NCBI GenBank assembly: GCA_900768045.1
Contig: CAAGBL010000004.1
Location: 21,046-85,045, forward strand
Direction of reading: 5' to 3'
Length of the DNA: 64,000 nt
DNA from: an uncultured Alistipes sp.
Lineage (GTDB): Bacteria; Bacteroidota; Bacteroidia; Bacteroidales; Rikenellaceae
Within the stretch, counting starts at the first letter, position 1, and every line of letters starts with the position of its first letter. Shown here piece by piece: positions 6,664 to 15,836 of this stretch. The position numbers and the translations under genes are program-made. A model generated the notes under the pieces. The model saw nothing but the letters and a program-made list of their open reading frames with translations, was not told the DNA's origin and made no database searches.

Positions 6664-9483
6664 ATGGAAAAGAAATTTATTGAGATAACAGGCGCAAGAG
6701 TCCACAACCTCAAGAACATAGATGTTAAAATACCTCGTGACTCTCTCGTTGTTATAACTGGACTATCAGGCTCAGGTAAATCCTCTTTGGCATTCGATAC
6801 GATATATGCTGAGGGACAACGCCGCTATATGGAGACCTTGTCGGCCTATGCTCGCCAGTTTGTTGGCAATATGGAGCGCCCCGATGTCGACAAGATTACT
6901 GGACTTAGTCCCGTCGTTGCTATCGAGCAGAAGACTACGAATAAGAATCCTCGCTCTACCGTTGGCACAGTAACCGAGATAAACGACTTCCTGCGTTTGA
7001 TGTTCGCACGTGCCTCTACGGCCTACTCGCCAATCACTGGCGAAAAGATGGTGCGCTATAGCGATGAGCAGATCATAGACCTAATGATAGAGGGCTTTAA
7101 TGGTCGTCGTGTAGCATTTCTTGCACCCGTAGTTAAGGGGCGTAAGGGTCACTACCGAGAGCTCTTTGAGCAGATGTCTAAGCGAGGATATATCTATGCA
7201 CGTATCGACGGCGAGATTGTAGAGTTTTCCGCAGGCATGAAGCTCGATAGATACAAAATACATACTATCGACATGGTTGTAGATCGCCTTGTTGTTGGCG
7301 AGGAGCATCGTGAGCGTATGTCAACATCACTCTCCGAGGCTATGCGCCAGGGTAAGGGCACGATGATTCTCTACGATTACGGCACAAATGGCACCCGTTA
7401 CTATTCACGCCATTTGATGTGTCCAACTACGGGCGAAGCATTCGAGGAACCACAGCCGCACACCTTCTCGTTTAACTCACCTAAAGGTGCATGTCCCGAG
7501 TGTAACGGACTGGGAGAGAGGGCTATTTTCGACATGAGTAAGATTATTCCTGATGACTCTCTGTCGCTCGCTGATGGAGCCATTGAGCCATTGGGCAAGT
7601 ATCATAACAACATGCTCTTTGCCATGCTCGAGGCACTTGGGCATCGCTACGATTTCACGCTCAATGATCCGGTATCGACACTCTCGACAGAGGGTATGAA
7701 TGCCATTTTATATGGCGATCCAGAGCCACTTATGCTCCATGCCTCAGCCTATGGTGGCTCAGGTGGTCGTGATATGATGCAATGGGTGGGCCTTAATGAG
7801 TGGATAATGCGCAATGTTGACGAGGACTCAAAAAAAGGCGAGAAGTGGCGTGATCAGTTCTTTGTTATGCAGAGCTGTCCATGTTGCCACGGTACACGCC
7901 TTAAGGCTGAAGTCGAGAATTTTCGTATAGGCGATAAGAGTATTACCGATGTGTCAGCAATGTCTATTATCGAGTTGCGTGAATGGATAGATGGTGTTGA
8001 GAATCAACTGACTGATAAGCAGCGAATTATCGCCCGTGACCTAATTAAGGAGATACGTGAGAGAGTAGGCTTCCTTGTTGATGTGGGCCTTGGTTATTTG
8101 TCGCTCTCACGTGCCTCTCGCACTATTTCTGGTGGCGAGTCTCAACGCATACGTCTTGCTACGCAAATAGGCTCGAAACTTGTAAATGTATTGTACATAC
8201 TCGATGAGCCAAGCATTGGTCTTCATCAACGAGATAACCAGCGACTTATCGAAAGCCTTAAGCGATTGCGTGATGCGGGCAATTCGGTAATTGTTGTTGA
8301 GCACGACGAGGATATGATGCGTGCTGCCGACCATATCGTGGATGTTGGCCCGTTGGCAGGTCGCAGAGGAGGTAAAGTAGTGGCTCAAGGTAGCTTTGAT
8401 GATATATGTAATAGCCAAACGCTTACGGCTGATTACCTAACACATCGCAGAGCTATACCTATTCCTGAAACACTGCGTGATGGCAATGGCGAGTATCTTC
8501 GTATTATGGGTGCTCGAGGCAACAATCTTAAGGGGGTAGACATAGCTATTCCGCTTGGAAAGTTTGTGTGTATTACAGGTGTGTCGGGCTCTGGTAAGTC
8601 GTCACTTATCAATGGTACGTTGCGCCCAATCCTTGCCCGTCATCTCTATCGCTCGTTCGATCAGCCATTGCCCTATGATAGCATCGAAGGCCTTGAGCAT
8701 ATTGATAAGCTAGTTGTTGTCGATCAGTCGCCTATTGGTCGTACACCACGAAGCAACCCTGCAACATATTCAAATGTCTTTGCAGATATTCGTAAACTCT
8801 TCTCTGAGACTCCCGATGCACTTATTCGTGGCTATAAGGCGGGTAGATTCTCGTTTAACGTGAAGGGTGGTCGTTGTGAGGAGTGTCGAGGAGCTGGTCA
8901 TCAAACTATAGAGATGAACTTCTTGCCAGATGTATACGTAAGGTGTAAGGCGTGTGGTGGTAATCGCTATAATCGTGAAACACTCGAGGTGAAATACAAA
9001 GGCAAGAGCATCAACGATGTGTTGAATATGACTATAAATATGGCGGTCGAGTTCTTCGAAAACATTCCGTCTATTTATCAGAAGTTGCGTGCTATTCAGC
9101 AAGTTGGACTTGGCTACCTAACGCTTGGTCAGCCATGCACAACGCTATCGGGAGGAGAGTCGCAGCGCATAAAGCTTGCAACGGAGCTGGCAAAACGTGA
9201 TACTGGTCGCACTCTATATATTCTTGATGAGCCAACAACAGGCCTTCACTTCGAGGATATTCGTCAGTTGCTCGATGTTATCAACCGCTTAGTTGATTGT
9301 GGTAACACCGCAATAGTTATCGAGCACAACCTCGATGTTGTGAAGGTTGCCGACTGGATTATTGATATGGGCCCTGAAGGGGGGCGTGATGGCGGTAGGG
9401 TTGTTGCCGAAGGAACACCTCAAAGCATAATGTCGAACAGTGAAAGCTATACGGGATATTACCTAAAGCAGATGTTTAAGTAA
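6664..9483 (+). CDS. uvrA: Excinuclease ABC subunit A
   Basis: UvrA is the damage-recognition ATPase of nucleotide excision repair. The protein is 939 aa, the normal length, with two ABC cassettes. The first Walker A is GLSGSGKSS at residues 33-41 and the second is GVSGSGKSS. Both ISGGESQRIRLA and LSGGESQRIKLA signatures are present, together with the UvrB-binding and insertion domains and zinc-binding CPECNGLG / CPCCHG and CEECRGAG / CKACGG motifs. The ATG at 6664 follows the TauE-like gene by 8 bp; the conserved EITGARVHNLKNIDV begins at residue 7. It is the last gene of its operon, followed by a terminator hairpin. uvrC is also in this window but far away and divergent. Confidence 0.97.
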   Translation: MEKKFIEITGARVHNLKNIDVKIPRDSLVVITGLSGSGKSSLAFDTIYAEGQRRYMETLSAYARQFVGNMERPDVDKITGLSPVVAIEQKTTNKNPRSTVGTVTEINDFLRLMFARASTAYSPITGEKMVRYSDEQIIDLMIEGFNGRRVAFLAPVVKGRKGHYRELFEQMSKRGYIYARIDGEIVEFSAGMKLDRYKIHTIDMVVDRLVVGEEHRERMSTSLSEAMRQGKGTMILYDYGTNGTRYYSRHLMCPTTGEAFEEPQPHTFSFNSPKGACPECNGLGERAIFDMSKIIPDDSLSLADGAIEPLGKYHNNMLFAMLEALGHRYDFTLNDPVSTLSTEGMNAILYGDPEPLMLHASAYGGSGGRDMMQWVGLNEWIMRNVDEDSKKGEKWRDQFFVMQSCPCCHGTRLKAEVENFRIGDKSITDVSAMSIIELREWIDGVENQLTDKQRIIARDLIKEIRERVGFLVDVGLGYLSLSRASRTISGGESQRIRLATQIGSKLVNVLYILDEPSIGLHQRDNQRLIESLKRLRDAGNSVIVVEHDEDMMRAADHIVDVGPLAGRRGGKVVAQGSFDDICNSQTLTADYLTHRRAIPIPETLRDGNGEYLRIMGARGNNLKGVDIAIPLGKFVCITGVSGSGKSSLINGTLRPILARHLYRSFDQPLPYDSIEGLEHIDKLVVVDQSPIGRTPRSNPATYSNVFADIRKLFSETPDALIRGYKAGRFSFNVKGGRCEECRGAGHQTIEMNFLPDVYVRCKACGGNRYNRETLEVKYKGKSINDVLNMTINMAVEFFENIPSIYQKLRAIQQVGLGYLTLGQPCTTLSGGESQRIKLATELAKRDTGRTLYILDEPTTGLHFEDIRQLLDVINRLVDCGNTAIVIEHNLDVVKVADWIIDMGPEGGRDGGRVVAEGTPQSIMSNSESYTGYYLKQMFK

Positions 9484-9488
9484 GTTGG

Positions 9489-9509
9489 GGCGGTCTTAAG
9501 GCCGCCTTT
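9489..9509 (+). terminator. Terminator after uvrA
   Basis: The hairpin GGCGGTC-TTAA-GGCCGCC (one G-T pair) begins 5 bp after the uvrA stop and is followed by a short T-rich tail (TTTA). It is moderately convincing. Confidence 0.55.
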
Positions 9510-9552
9510 ACTATTTATATAGCGACGGTCAATCTACGATTAATATGCAATA

Positions 9553-9581
9553 TTGGCCGCTCTTTTTTGGCATATAAGTTG
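9553..9581 (+). promoter_or_regulatory. Possible promoter of the porin gene
   Basis: TTG (9553-9555), a 19-bp spacer and TAAGTTG (9575-9581) imperfectly fit the Bacteroidota consensus. The start codon is 47 nt downstream. Confidence 0.4.
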
Positions 9582-9628
9582 TGTTATGTCGAAGCGAAAA
9601 GTTAAGTTTAACCTTAAAATTAACAACT

Positions 9629-10948
9629 ATGAGACTCTTTCGACAAACACTACTTATTGCTATGGCAGCATCTGTAATGGCTACATCTGCAATAGCGCAA
9701 ACAACATCAGATGAAGAGAAATACTCTCCATCGGTTTACACCTCTTCGTCAGATGGCGAGCATAAGCACCATCACGACAAATCGCACAAGCTCGCAGTGC
9801 GAGACTTTACTGAAACACGACGTGAAGGCTTCCAGCAGCCTCACAATCCTCAATTCATATTCACATCGCCCAACAATCGCTTTTCGTTGGCTCTTGGTGG
9901 ATATGTAAACTTGCGTACAAGCTATGACTTTGGAGGCGCTGTCAACAACATTGACTTTGTGCCTTATGATATCCCGATGAGTAACAACTATGCGTCTCAG
10001 CAACGTGTCATGATGGACGCAACAACATCCCGACTATTCCTCAAGGCCGTTGTTAATAGCAATACTCTCGGCCGTGTTATAGTCTACAGCGACATGGACT
10101 TCCGTGGTGGCGAGGAGTTCTCATATATCCCTCGCTTACGCTCAGCATACGTGCAGTTCAAGGGGCTCACCATTGGTCGAGATGTAACAACCTTCTGCGA
10201 CCTTAATGCCGCACCACAGACCGTTGATTTCCAGGGCCCAAATGCCTATAACTTCTCGTTCAACGAGATGATACGCTATGAGTACAGCTCTCGCTCGGGC
10301 TTTAGCTTCGCTATTGCTGCTGAGCGTCCCGTTGTGACAGCTACCTATGGCGACAACTTCTCATCAGTTATGCAGCGAGTGCCTGATGGTATTGCATATT
10401 TGCAGTATCAGTTTGGTCGTGAGCGCATAAGCCACTTGCGTCTATCAGGTGTTATTCGAGATATGTATCTTCACAATAACGTCAGTGGCGAGAACACAAC
10501 ACAGTTGGGTTGGGGTATTCAGCTCAGTGGCCACCTTGCCATAACACGCTGGGTAGATCTCTATATGAATGGTGTATATGGTAAGGGTATTACACCATAT
10601 ATCCAGGATCTTTCAGGCTCGCCTTACGACTTTACATATAACCCTGATAAGCCAACCCAGCTCCAGACTCCTTCGATGTGGGGTTGGCAGGCCGCAGCTC
10701 AGGTAAACATCATGCCTCAGAAGCTATGGGTTGCTGCTGGTTACTCAGAGGTTAGCATCGACAAGAGCGACGGCTATATAAGCGCTCAGCAATATAAGAA
10801 GGGTAGCTACCTCTTTGCTAATGCCTTCTATAAGCTCACTCCAAACCTAACCTTTGCCCTTGAGTACCTACACGGCACACGACGTAATGCAAGCGATGAT
10901 ATAAACTCAGCAAATCGTCTTAACATTATGGCGCAGTATAACTTCTAA
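9629..10948 (+). CDS. Outer-membrane beta-barrel porin (DcaP-like)
   Basis: The protein is 439 aa with a clean signal peptide (MRLFRQTLLIAMAASVMATSAIAQ). A short polar N-terminal segment carries a histidine cluster (KHHHDKSHK, about residues 45-53), then comes a barrel with alternating aromatic strands from FSLALGGYVNLRTSYDF onward. It ends in phenylalanine (MAQYNF), the usual recognition end for outer-membrane barrel assembly. Overall form resembles DcaP-like or Porin_4 proteins that pass small anions or dicarboxylates; the substrate is unassigned. The ATG at 9629 is chosen because the signal peptide begins there; the in-frame start at 9581 overlaps the predicted promoter. It appears monocistronic with a strong terminator. 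Confidence 0.8.
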   Translation: MRLFRQTLLIAMAASVMATSAIAQTTSDEEKYSPSVYTSSSDGEHKHHHDKSHKLAVRDFTETRREGFQQPHNPQFIFTSPNNRFSLALGGYVNLRTSYDFGGAVNNIDFVPYDIPMSNNYASQQRVMMDATTSRLFLKAVVNSNTLGRVIVYSDMDFRGGEEFSYIPRLRSAYVQFKGLTIGRDVTTFCDLNAAPQTVDFQGPNAYNFSFNEMIRYEYSSRSGFSFAIAAERPVVTATYGDNFSSVMQRVPDGIAYLQYQFGRERISHLRLSGVIRDMYLHNNVSGENTTQLGWGIQLSGHLAITRWVDLYMNGVYGKGITPYIQDLSGSPYDFTYNPDKPTQLQTPSMWGWQAAAQVNIMPQKLWVAAGYSEVSIDKSDGYISAQQYKKGSYLFANAFYKLTPNLTFALEYLHGTRRNASDDINSANRLNIMAQYNF

Positions 10949-10969
10949 GCCATATTGTTTATTAGCAGT

Positions 10970-11002
10970 GCGGCACTCGGCGGTCGGGTGTCGCATTTTT
11001 TT
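10970..11002 (+). terminator. Terminator after the porin gene
   Basis: The 10-bp stem GCGGCACTCG / CGGGTGTCGC (two G-T pairs, 5-nt loop) is followed by A and seven Ts. This is a classic intrinsic terminator. Confidence 0.8.
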
Positions 11003-11003
11003 A

Positions 11004-11043
11004 TTGAACAAGGCACATATATCGCTATCTTTTGCTACATTTG
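11004..11043 (+). promoter_or_regulatory. Promoter of the DUF4252 gene
   Basis: TTG (11004-11006), a 19-bp spacer and TATCTTTTG (11026-11034). A second consensus box, TACATTTG, is at 11036-11043 without a matching upstream TTG. Either could set the start, about 90 nt before the ATG. Confidence 0.5.
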
Positions 11044-11131
11044 TAGTAGTTATTTGTGCTGCGAAAATAAATCGACAGGTAATGTCGTTTACCATGTTAC
11101 ATGGAATATAGAATACATAATAAATAGAGCG

Positions 11132-11608
11132 ATGAGACGAATAATAGTGCTTATAGCCATACTCTTGCCTGTGGCAACCTATGCTCATATACCCGCTATC
11201 GAGCAACTTGGCAAGGAGATGTCGAAATATGAGAATGTGGAGTATGATAGCGTAGGTAGTGTGATGCTCGGCATGGCGCAAACATTCGCAAGTAAGGAGC
11301 AGCGTAGCACATTTAAGATGCTCGACCACATCGACTTGATAGCGTGCAAAAGTCCAACGCATGAGAAGACCTTAGAGCAACGCACACTTGCAATCGCTCG
11401 AAACATCGGCGCAGAATATCTCGCCTCGTTAACAGATCAGCGTGGTCGCAATGATGTCTATGTGCTTAAACAAGGAGATGTCGTCAAGGAGGTGATAATA
11501 ATCACACATGGCAAAGATGGTGGCCTGGGTGTAGTGGCAATGTCAGGTACAATACCTATTGAGCGTCTGAGTGAACTCTCAACATTGAGTCGTCCAGATA
11601 AGAGATAG
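11132..11608 (+). CDS. Secreted DUF4252-like protein
   Basis: This 158-aa protein has a signal peptide (MRRIIVLIAILLPVATYA). The mature part begins HIPAIEQLGKEMSKYENVEYDSVGSVMLGMAQ and contains two alpha-beta repeats ending in IIITHGKDGGLGVVAMSGTIPIERLSEL. This fits the Bacteroidales DUF4252 family of small periplasmic proteins of unknown function, often encoded near sigma or anti-sigma genes; no such partner is nearby here. The ATG at 11132 is selected over an upstream in-frame start at 10955, because the latter would read through the porin terminator and promoter. It converges with the DUF4251 gene over a shared hairpin. Confidence 0.7.
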   Translation: MRRIIVLIAILLPVATYAHIPAIEQLGKEMSKYENVEYDSVGSVMLGMAQTFASKEQRSTFKMLDHIDLIACKSPTHEKTLEQRTLAIARNIGAEYLASLTDQRGRNDVYVLKQGDVVKEVIIITHGKDGGLGVVAMSGTIPIERLSELSTLSRPDKR

Positions 11609-11611
11609 TAA

Positions 11612-11646
11612 AAAATATGAGGACTTATTTGAAGTCCTCATATTTT
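11612..11646. terminator. Bidirectional terminator between DUF4252 and DUF4251 genes
   Basis: A 15-bp perfect stem, AAAATATGAGGACTT (11612-11626) with AAGTCCTCATATTTT (11632-11646), has a 5-nt loop. A-tract and T-tract at the ends serve both strands. Confidence 0.88.
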
Positions 11647-11647
11647 G

Positions 11648-12214
11648 TTATATACCCAATATGTTGCCATTATACTGCACGCTATTGTAGAATGGCGAGG
11701 AGAGAGTGAGCGTTGCTCCGCCATATTTTGAGTAGATCTCAAGCGAGAAGGTGTAGTCGGTTGTTGAGTACATCGACGACTGGAATGTAATATGCCAACC
11801 ATCGCTCGTCTTCTCAACATTATAGCCCTGCACTGATGTTAAAACATAGTTAAATAACACTGGATAATAGGGTGGTGTATAGCCTTTTAGAAATGGTAAG
11901 CAAACATCTACTTCACTTCCCATAACTACCAATTCATAATATGGATTGGTAAGGTTTCGCATCATGCCAGCGGGTAGCTGCTGCATGGTTTGTGCTGCAA
12001 ATCTAAAGTGATTTGAGCTAACAAGCGAGTCGAGATGTCGCTCATATTCGGCCAAGCGCTGAGCACGTTTCTCACGCCTTGCCTCTCGCTTTGCTTCACG
12101 ACTCATCGAGTCAACTCTCTGCATGTCGCTCTGAGCATCACCACTAATTGCGAAGAACATTGTGGCGAGGAGCATACACGTCAAGATGATAATAAGTGAA
12201 CGTTTCATAGACAT
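11648..12214 (-). CDS. Secreted DUF4251-family protein
   Basis: This 188-aa protein has an N-terminal hydrophobic signal (MKRSLIIILTCMLLATMFFAISG) and a highly charged helical linker (REAKREARREKRAQRLAEYERHLDSL, in parts). A compact C-terminal beta domain contains FAAQTMQQLPAGMMRNL and an NPYYELVVMGSEVDVCLPF segment. That arrangement matches DUF4251, a common but uncharacterised Bacteroidales envelope family. It starts 48 bp after the stop of the ABC-F gene on the same strand, so it may be the last gene of the leftward operon beginning at 18039. Starts at 12214 and 12208 are both possible. Confidence 0.75.
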   Translation of the reverse strand: MSMKRSLIIILTCMLLATMFFAISGDAQSDMQRVDSMSREAKREARREKRAQRLAEYERHLDSLVSSNHFRFAAQTMQQLPAGMMRNLTNPYYELVVMGSEVDVCLPFLKGYTPPYYPVLFNYVLTSVQGYNVEKTSDGWHITFQSSMYSTTDYTFSLEIYSKYGGATLTLSSPFYNSVQYNGNILGI

Positions 12215-12262
12215 AAAGATTTATGCCTATAGATAAACAATGATTAAGCCAAAGTCGATTAT

Positions 12263-14131
12263 TTACTCATTCAACTCGAGCCAACGCATCTCTTTGTCAT
12301 CAACGATGCTTATAATCTGCTCTATGCGGCTCGAAATCTCGCTAAGACGTGAGTAGTCGGCAGTACCAGCATTAAGCTCAGCTTCAAGCGTAGCCCTCTC
12401 ATCTGCAAGCGCTGCTAAGTCACGCTCAAGCTCCTCAAGCTCACGCTGCTCCTTAAATGATAGCTTGCGCTTGGTGTTATCGTGTGTACGTTGCTGCTGC
12501 GCCTTGGGCTGTGCTATGGCTCGTTGTGCCTGACGCTCAGACTCTTCACGCTCCTTGACATATTCACGATACTCGCTATACTGTCCCACAAAATCCTTGA
12601 TGCGTCCATCGCCCTCAAAAACAAAGAGGTGGTCGACGCACTTATCCAAGAAGTATCTATCGTGCGAAACGATGATAAGCGAGCCGCCAAACTCCTGAAG
12701 ATACTCCTCCAAAACATTGAGTGTCATGATGTCGAGGTCATTGGTTGGCTCATCGAGGATAAGCATATTTGGGTTACGCATCAACACCGTGAGCAGATAC
12801 AATCTGCGTTGCTCGCCACCACTGAGTATATCGATGCGCTTTGTGAATGTCTCGTGTGGAAACAGGAAGCGATTAAGTAGGGTAGTCGCCGACACATTCT
12901 GACCATCTGACGACTTGACAACCTCGGCAATATCCTGAACGCACTCAAGCACGGTCTGCCCTGGTTTAAAGCTTATTCCTCGTTGTGTGTAGTAGCCAAT
13001 ACGCAGTGTCTCGCCCTGCTCAACAACGCCTGAGTCTGGCTCTAATTTGCCTGAGATGATATTAAGAAACGTACTCTTACCCACACCATTACGCCCAACG
13101 ATACCTATGCGCTCACCACGGGTAAACTTATAAGAAAACTTATCAAGCATCTTGCGCTCTCCAAACCTTAAATCAACATTCATGCAGTCGATAATTTTAC
13201 GTCCGAGGCGTGATGTGGCAACATCAATCTCGACATTTGAGGTGCGAAGACTTACCGAGGCCTTATCCTTGAGGTCGTAGAAGGCGTTTATGCGATAGCG
13301 AGCCTTGCCAGTGCGGGCTTGAGGTGTGCTTCGTATCCACTCGAGCTCACGGCGTAGTAGATTGCGTGACTTGTCAATCTCTGCCTGCATATTCTCGTAG
13401 CGCTCCTCTCTCTTCTCGAGATACTCCGTATAGTTGCCATTATAGCTATATAGCTTACCTCTGTCAATCTCCATGATTTTATTGCATACACGATCGAGGA
13501 AATAGCGGTCGTGCGTAACCATGAAGAGTGTGCAGCGAGAGCGCTGTAGATAGCCCTCTAAATACTCAATAATCTCGATGTCGAGGTGGTTTGTGGGCTC
13601 GTCCATGATGAGAAAGTCGGCATTTTGTAGCATCATGCAAGCAAGGGCTACACGCTTAGCCTCGCCACCCGACAACTCGCCCATGGGCTGGTCAAGACGC
13701 TCTATCTTTAGCTGAGATAACACCTGCTTGATATTCTGCTCAATATCCCAACTACCTGAAGCGTCCATTGAGGCAATAGCACGTTCAAGACGACCACTAT
13801 CGCCACTTGCCAAAGCCCTCTCGTACTCTTGAATTTCGGGTGCGATAGCCCCCATTTGATTATACACCTCCTCAAAGATGGTGTTTTTGGGGTTGAAGTC
13901 AAAGTTTTGGTCGAGGAATGCAACTCGAATATCCTTCATAAACTTAACCTCGCCACCACGATCTGAGCTCTCAACTCCAGCAAGAATCTTCATCAGCGAT
14001 GACTTCCCCGTACCGTTAGGCGCAACAAGGGCAATCTTATCGCCCTCGTTGATATTAAAACTAATGTTTGAAAATAGGGTGCGGTCACCATACGACTTCG
14101 ATATATTTTCTACCTGAAGATAACTTGCCAT
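12263..14131 (-). CDS. ABC-F family ATPase (Uup-like)
   Basis: The protein is 622 aa with two fused nucleotide-binding domains and no membrane segments, the ABC-F architecture. Visible are Walker A motifs GTGKSS (about residue 41) and GVGKST, two signatures (LSGGEAKRVALA and LSGGEQRRLYLL), Walker B DEPTNHLD and DEPTNDLD, and the central inter-domain arm. A C-terminal coiled coil (about residues 555-620, KEQRELEELERDLAALADERATLE in part) is typical of Uup rather than EttA. Uup acts on ribosomes and on DNA transposon excision or replication intermediates; antibiotic-target protection is less likely here. It starts 11 bp after the GNAT gene stop. Confidence 0.88.
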   Translation of the reverse strand: MASYLQVENISKSYGDRTLFSNISFNINEGDKIALVAPNGTGKSSLMKILAGVESSDRGGEVKFMKDIRVAFLDQNFDFNPKNTIFEEVYNQMGAIAPEIQEYERALASGDSGRLERAIASMDASGSWDIEQNIKQVLSQLKIERLDQPMGELSGGEAKRVALACMMLQNADFLIMDEPTNHLDIEIIEYLEGYLQRSRCTLFMVTHDRYFLDRVCNKIMEIDRGKLYSYNGNYTEYLEKREERYENMQAEIDKSRNLLRRELEWIRSTPQARTGKARYRINAFYDLKDKASVSLRTSNVEIDVATSRLGRKIIDCMNVDLRFGERKMLDKFSYKFTRGERIGIVGRNGVGKSTFLNIISGKLEPDSGVVEQGETLRIGYYTQRGISFKPGQTVLECVQDIAEVVKSSDGQNVSATTLLNRFLFPHETFTKRIDILSGGEQRRLYLLTVLMRNPNMLILDEPTNDLDIMTLNVLEEYLQEFGGSLIIVSHDRYFLDKCVDHLFVFEGDGRIKDFVGQYSEYREYVKEREESERQAQRAIAQPKAQQQRTHDNTKRKLSFKEQRELEELERDLAALADERATLEAELNAGTADYSRLSEISSRIEQIISIVDDKEMRWLELNE

Positions 14132-14142
14132 ATAATAGCTGA

Positions 14143-14655
14143 TTATAATGTATTACTTAAATCTAAAAATAGCTCAAATGCCTCACGTTCGCCACTATCG
14201 TACACAACCTTACCCACATGCTTAAAGCCGAGGCGCTGCATCATATTCATCATGCGAACATTCCCCTTATGTGTGTCAATGCGAAAGGCATTATAGCCAT
14301 TGCTGCGTGCCATGTTTGCCGCATACTGCATGAGTTCAATCGCAACGCCGCTACGTCGTGCAGAGGAGTCGACACATAGGCGATGCACCACAACATATTG
14401 CTCATCTGTCTGCCATAACTCGGCAATCTGTCTATATGCAGGCTCTTCCGAGAGCACTATTGCGGCATAGCCCACAATACGTCCATCTTTGCATGCCACA
14501 TATCCAACCTCTGTCTGGATATCGAGCTCGATGCTATCCTTAGTAGGGTAGCCATCTTGCCACTGGTCAATGCCGAGTTCACGCAACGATAGTTGAGCAC
14601 TATGAATAATGCTCATTATTAGGTCTATATCAGCGAGTGTTGCCCTGCGAATCAT
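14143..14655 (-). CDS. GNAT-family N-acetyltransferase
   Basis: The protein is 170 aa with the GNAT fold. N-terminal MIRRATLADIDLIMSIIHSAQ is followed by YVACKDGRIVGYAAIVL (strand 3-4), the acetyl-CoA-binding loop RLCVDSSARRSGVAIELMQYA (R/Q-x-x-G-x-A variant, about residues 112-132) and FRIDTHKGNVRMMNMMQRLGF with C-terminal FELFLDL. The NxxMMNMMQRLGF region is typical of the group that includes many uncharacterised Bacteroidales acetyltransferases; the substrate is unknown. It overlaps the FtsX-type permease by 4 nt and is followed after 11 bp by the ABC-F gene. It therefore belongs to the leftward operon beginning at 18039. Confidence 0.85.
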   Translation of the reverse strand: MIRRATLADIDLIMSIIHSAQLSLRELGIDQWQDGYPTKDSIELDIQTEVGYVACKDGRIVGYAAIVLSEEPAYRQIAELWQTDEQYVVVHRLCVDSSARRSGVAIELMQYAANMARSNGYNAFRIDTHKGNVRMMNMMQRLGFKHVGKVVYDSGEREAFELFLDLSNTL

Positions 14656-15836
14656 CGTTTGCGAGAAATCTCTACAATCTTACGACGTATAACACTGATG
14701 TTAAACAAGATTATTCCAAACATCAACACGATGCCGCAAACAATTGTCAGAGCCATGGTTGCATGGATTTCACGACCTGTAGACTCAACAAGGTAGTTGA
14801 TATATAGCGGACGTACTTGCGAGATTATCCATAAGCTGAGCATCATGATTGACACGCTGAGAACTATGGCTATAAGATTATATGGTCGAGCAACAGCCGA
14901 CGTGGTATAGCCAATAAGTCTAAGGTTCTCGAGTTTATCAATGTTTTTCTGCAACAATAGATATATACTCAATGTTAATATAATTAGCGACAATAGACTG
15001 AATATCACGCCAATAAATATAATAACACCTACGCTTACTCGAAGCAAGAATAGTGCCTTGCTACTCTCGGCGGGTTTCTCCTCCGAAACGTAGCCATGAG
15101 CCTTGAAATAGCTCAACAACTCTGGATCGCTTGGGTTAACCACCTCTAAAATAAGGCGTGATATAGCAGCATTCTCGCTCTTAGCAAAGCGCTTATTTGA
15201 CCACGAAATAAAGTCGTAAGGAACCAAAATAGTATTCAGCCTATCTGAGAATCCAACAACCTTACCTGTAAACTTCTGCTTGTTACCATCGCCCGAAAGT
15301 GTCAATTCCAACTCGAGGTCTTTCATCATGCTCTCAGTAATTTGTGGCAGCTTATCTGAAGTATTGCTAAATCCAAAATTATAGAGATTTAGGTAGTTGC
15401 GAGGGATAATAATTGGCACAGTATGCTTTGATGGCTTAAACTTCCACTCTTTGCTCTTTACATCAATAAAATCATCTGGAATAGCCTCGAAAAACATTAG
15501 CGTAGATAGTGCCTGACCATTTAGGTTAATGCCTCCGTAGACATGGTATTGCGCTGGGGTAAACTCTCCAAGGCGCAAAACAAACGACTGTGACTCAATC
15601 TCCTCAATCTCCTCACGGCTAAACACTGCATTGCTATTTACCCTCTTTACTGGCTTTGATATCACAACATAGTCATTGCCTACGAGTGCATTTTCGCCCG
15701 AGACCAAAGGTCTTAGGTCGCTATATAGCTGCACGCCACCCAATATAACAACCATACCTATAAGGTTGGCAACAAAGAATATGCCCAGCTCAGATAGGCT
15801 AATGTGCTTCCTTAGTAGTTTCCATATTAGTCTCAT
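14652..15836 (-). CDS. FtsX/MacB-type ABC permease
   Basis: This permease (about 394 aa) has the MacB/FtsX topology. One N-terminal transmembrane helix (about residues 16-38) is followed by a roughly 210-residue extracytoplasmic domain, then three C-terminal helices (about 265-295, 318-345 and 360-385). MacB-type permeases do not transport through a channel. They couple ATP hydrolysis in the cytoplasm to work in the periplasm, such as lipoprotein extraction or hydrolase activation. The start at 15836 gives a 4-nt ATGA overlap with the ATPase gene; 15848 is also possible. The pairing with an ATPase and a lipoprotein gene suggests a tripartite envelope machine. Confidence 0.8.
   Translation of the reverse strand: MRLIWKLLRKHISLSELGIFFVANLIGMVVILGGVQLYSDLRPLVSGENALVGNDYVVISKPVKRVNSNAVFSREEIEEIESQSFVLRLGEFTPAQYHVYGGINLNGQALSTLMFFEAIPDDFIDVKSKEWKFKPSKHTVPIIIPRNYLNLYNFGFSNTSDKLPQITESMMKDLELELTLSGDGNKQKFTGKVVGFSDRLNTILVPYDFISWSNKRFAKSENAAISRLILEVVNPSDPELLSYFKAHGYVSEEKPAESSKALFLLRVSVGVIIFIGVIFSLLSLIILTLSIYLLLQKNIDKLENLRLIGYTTSAVARPYNLIAIVLSVSIMMLSLWIISQVRPLYINYLVESTGREIHATMALTIVCGIVLMFGIILFNISVIRRKIVEISRKR

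Noticed and set aside
12263..14131. Antibiotic resistance ABC-F (target protection)
   Set aside because: The C-terminal coiled coil and neighbour genes fit a housekeeping Uup-like protein. No resistance context or specific ARE signature was seen.
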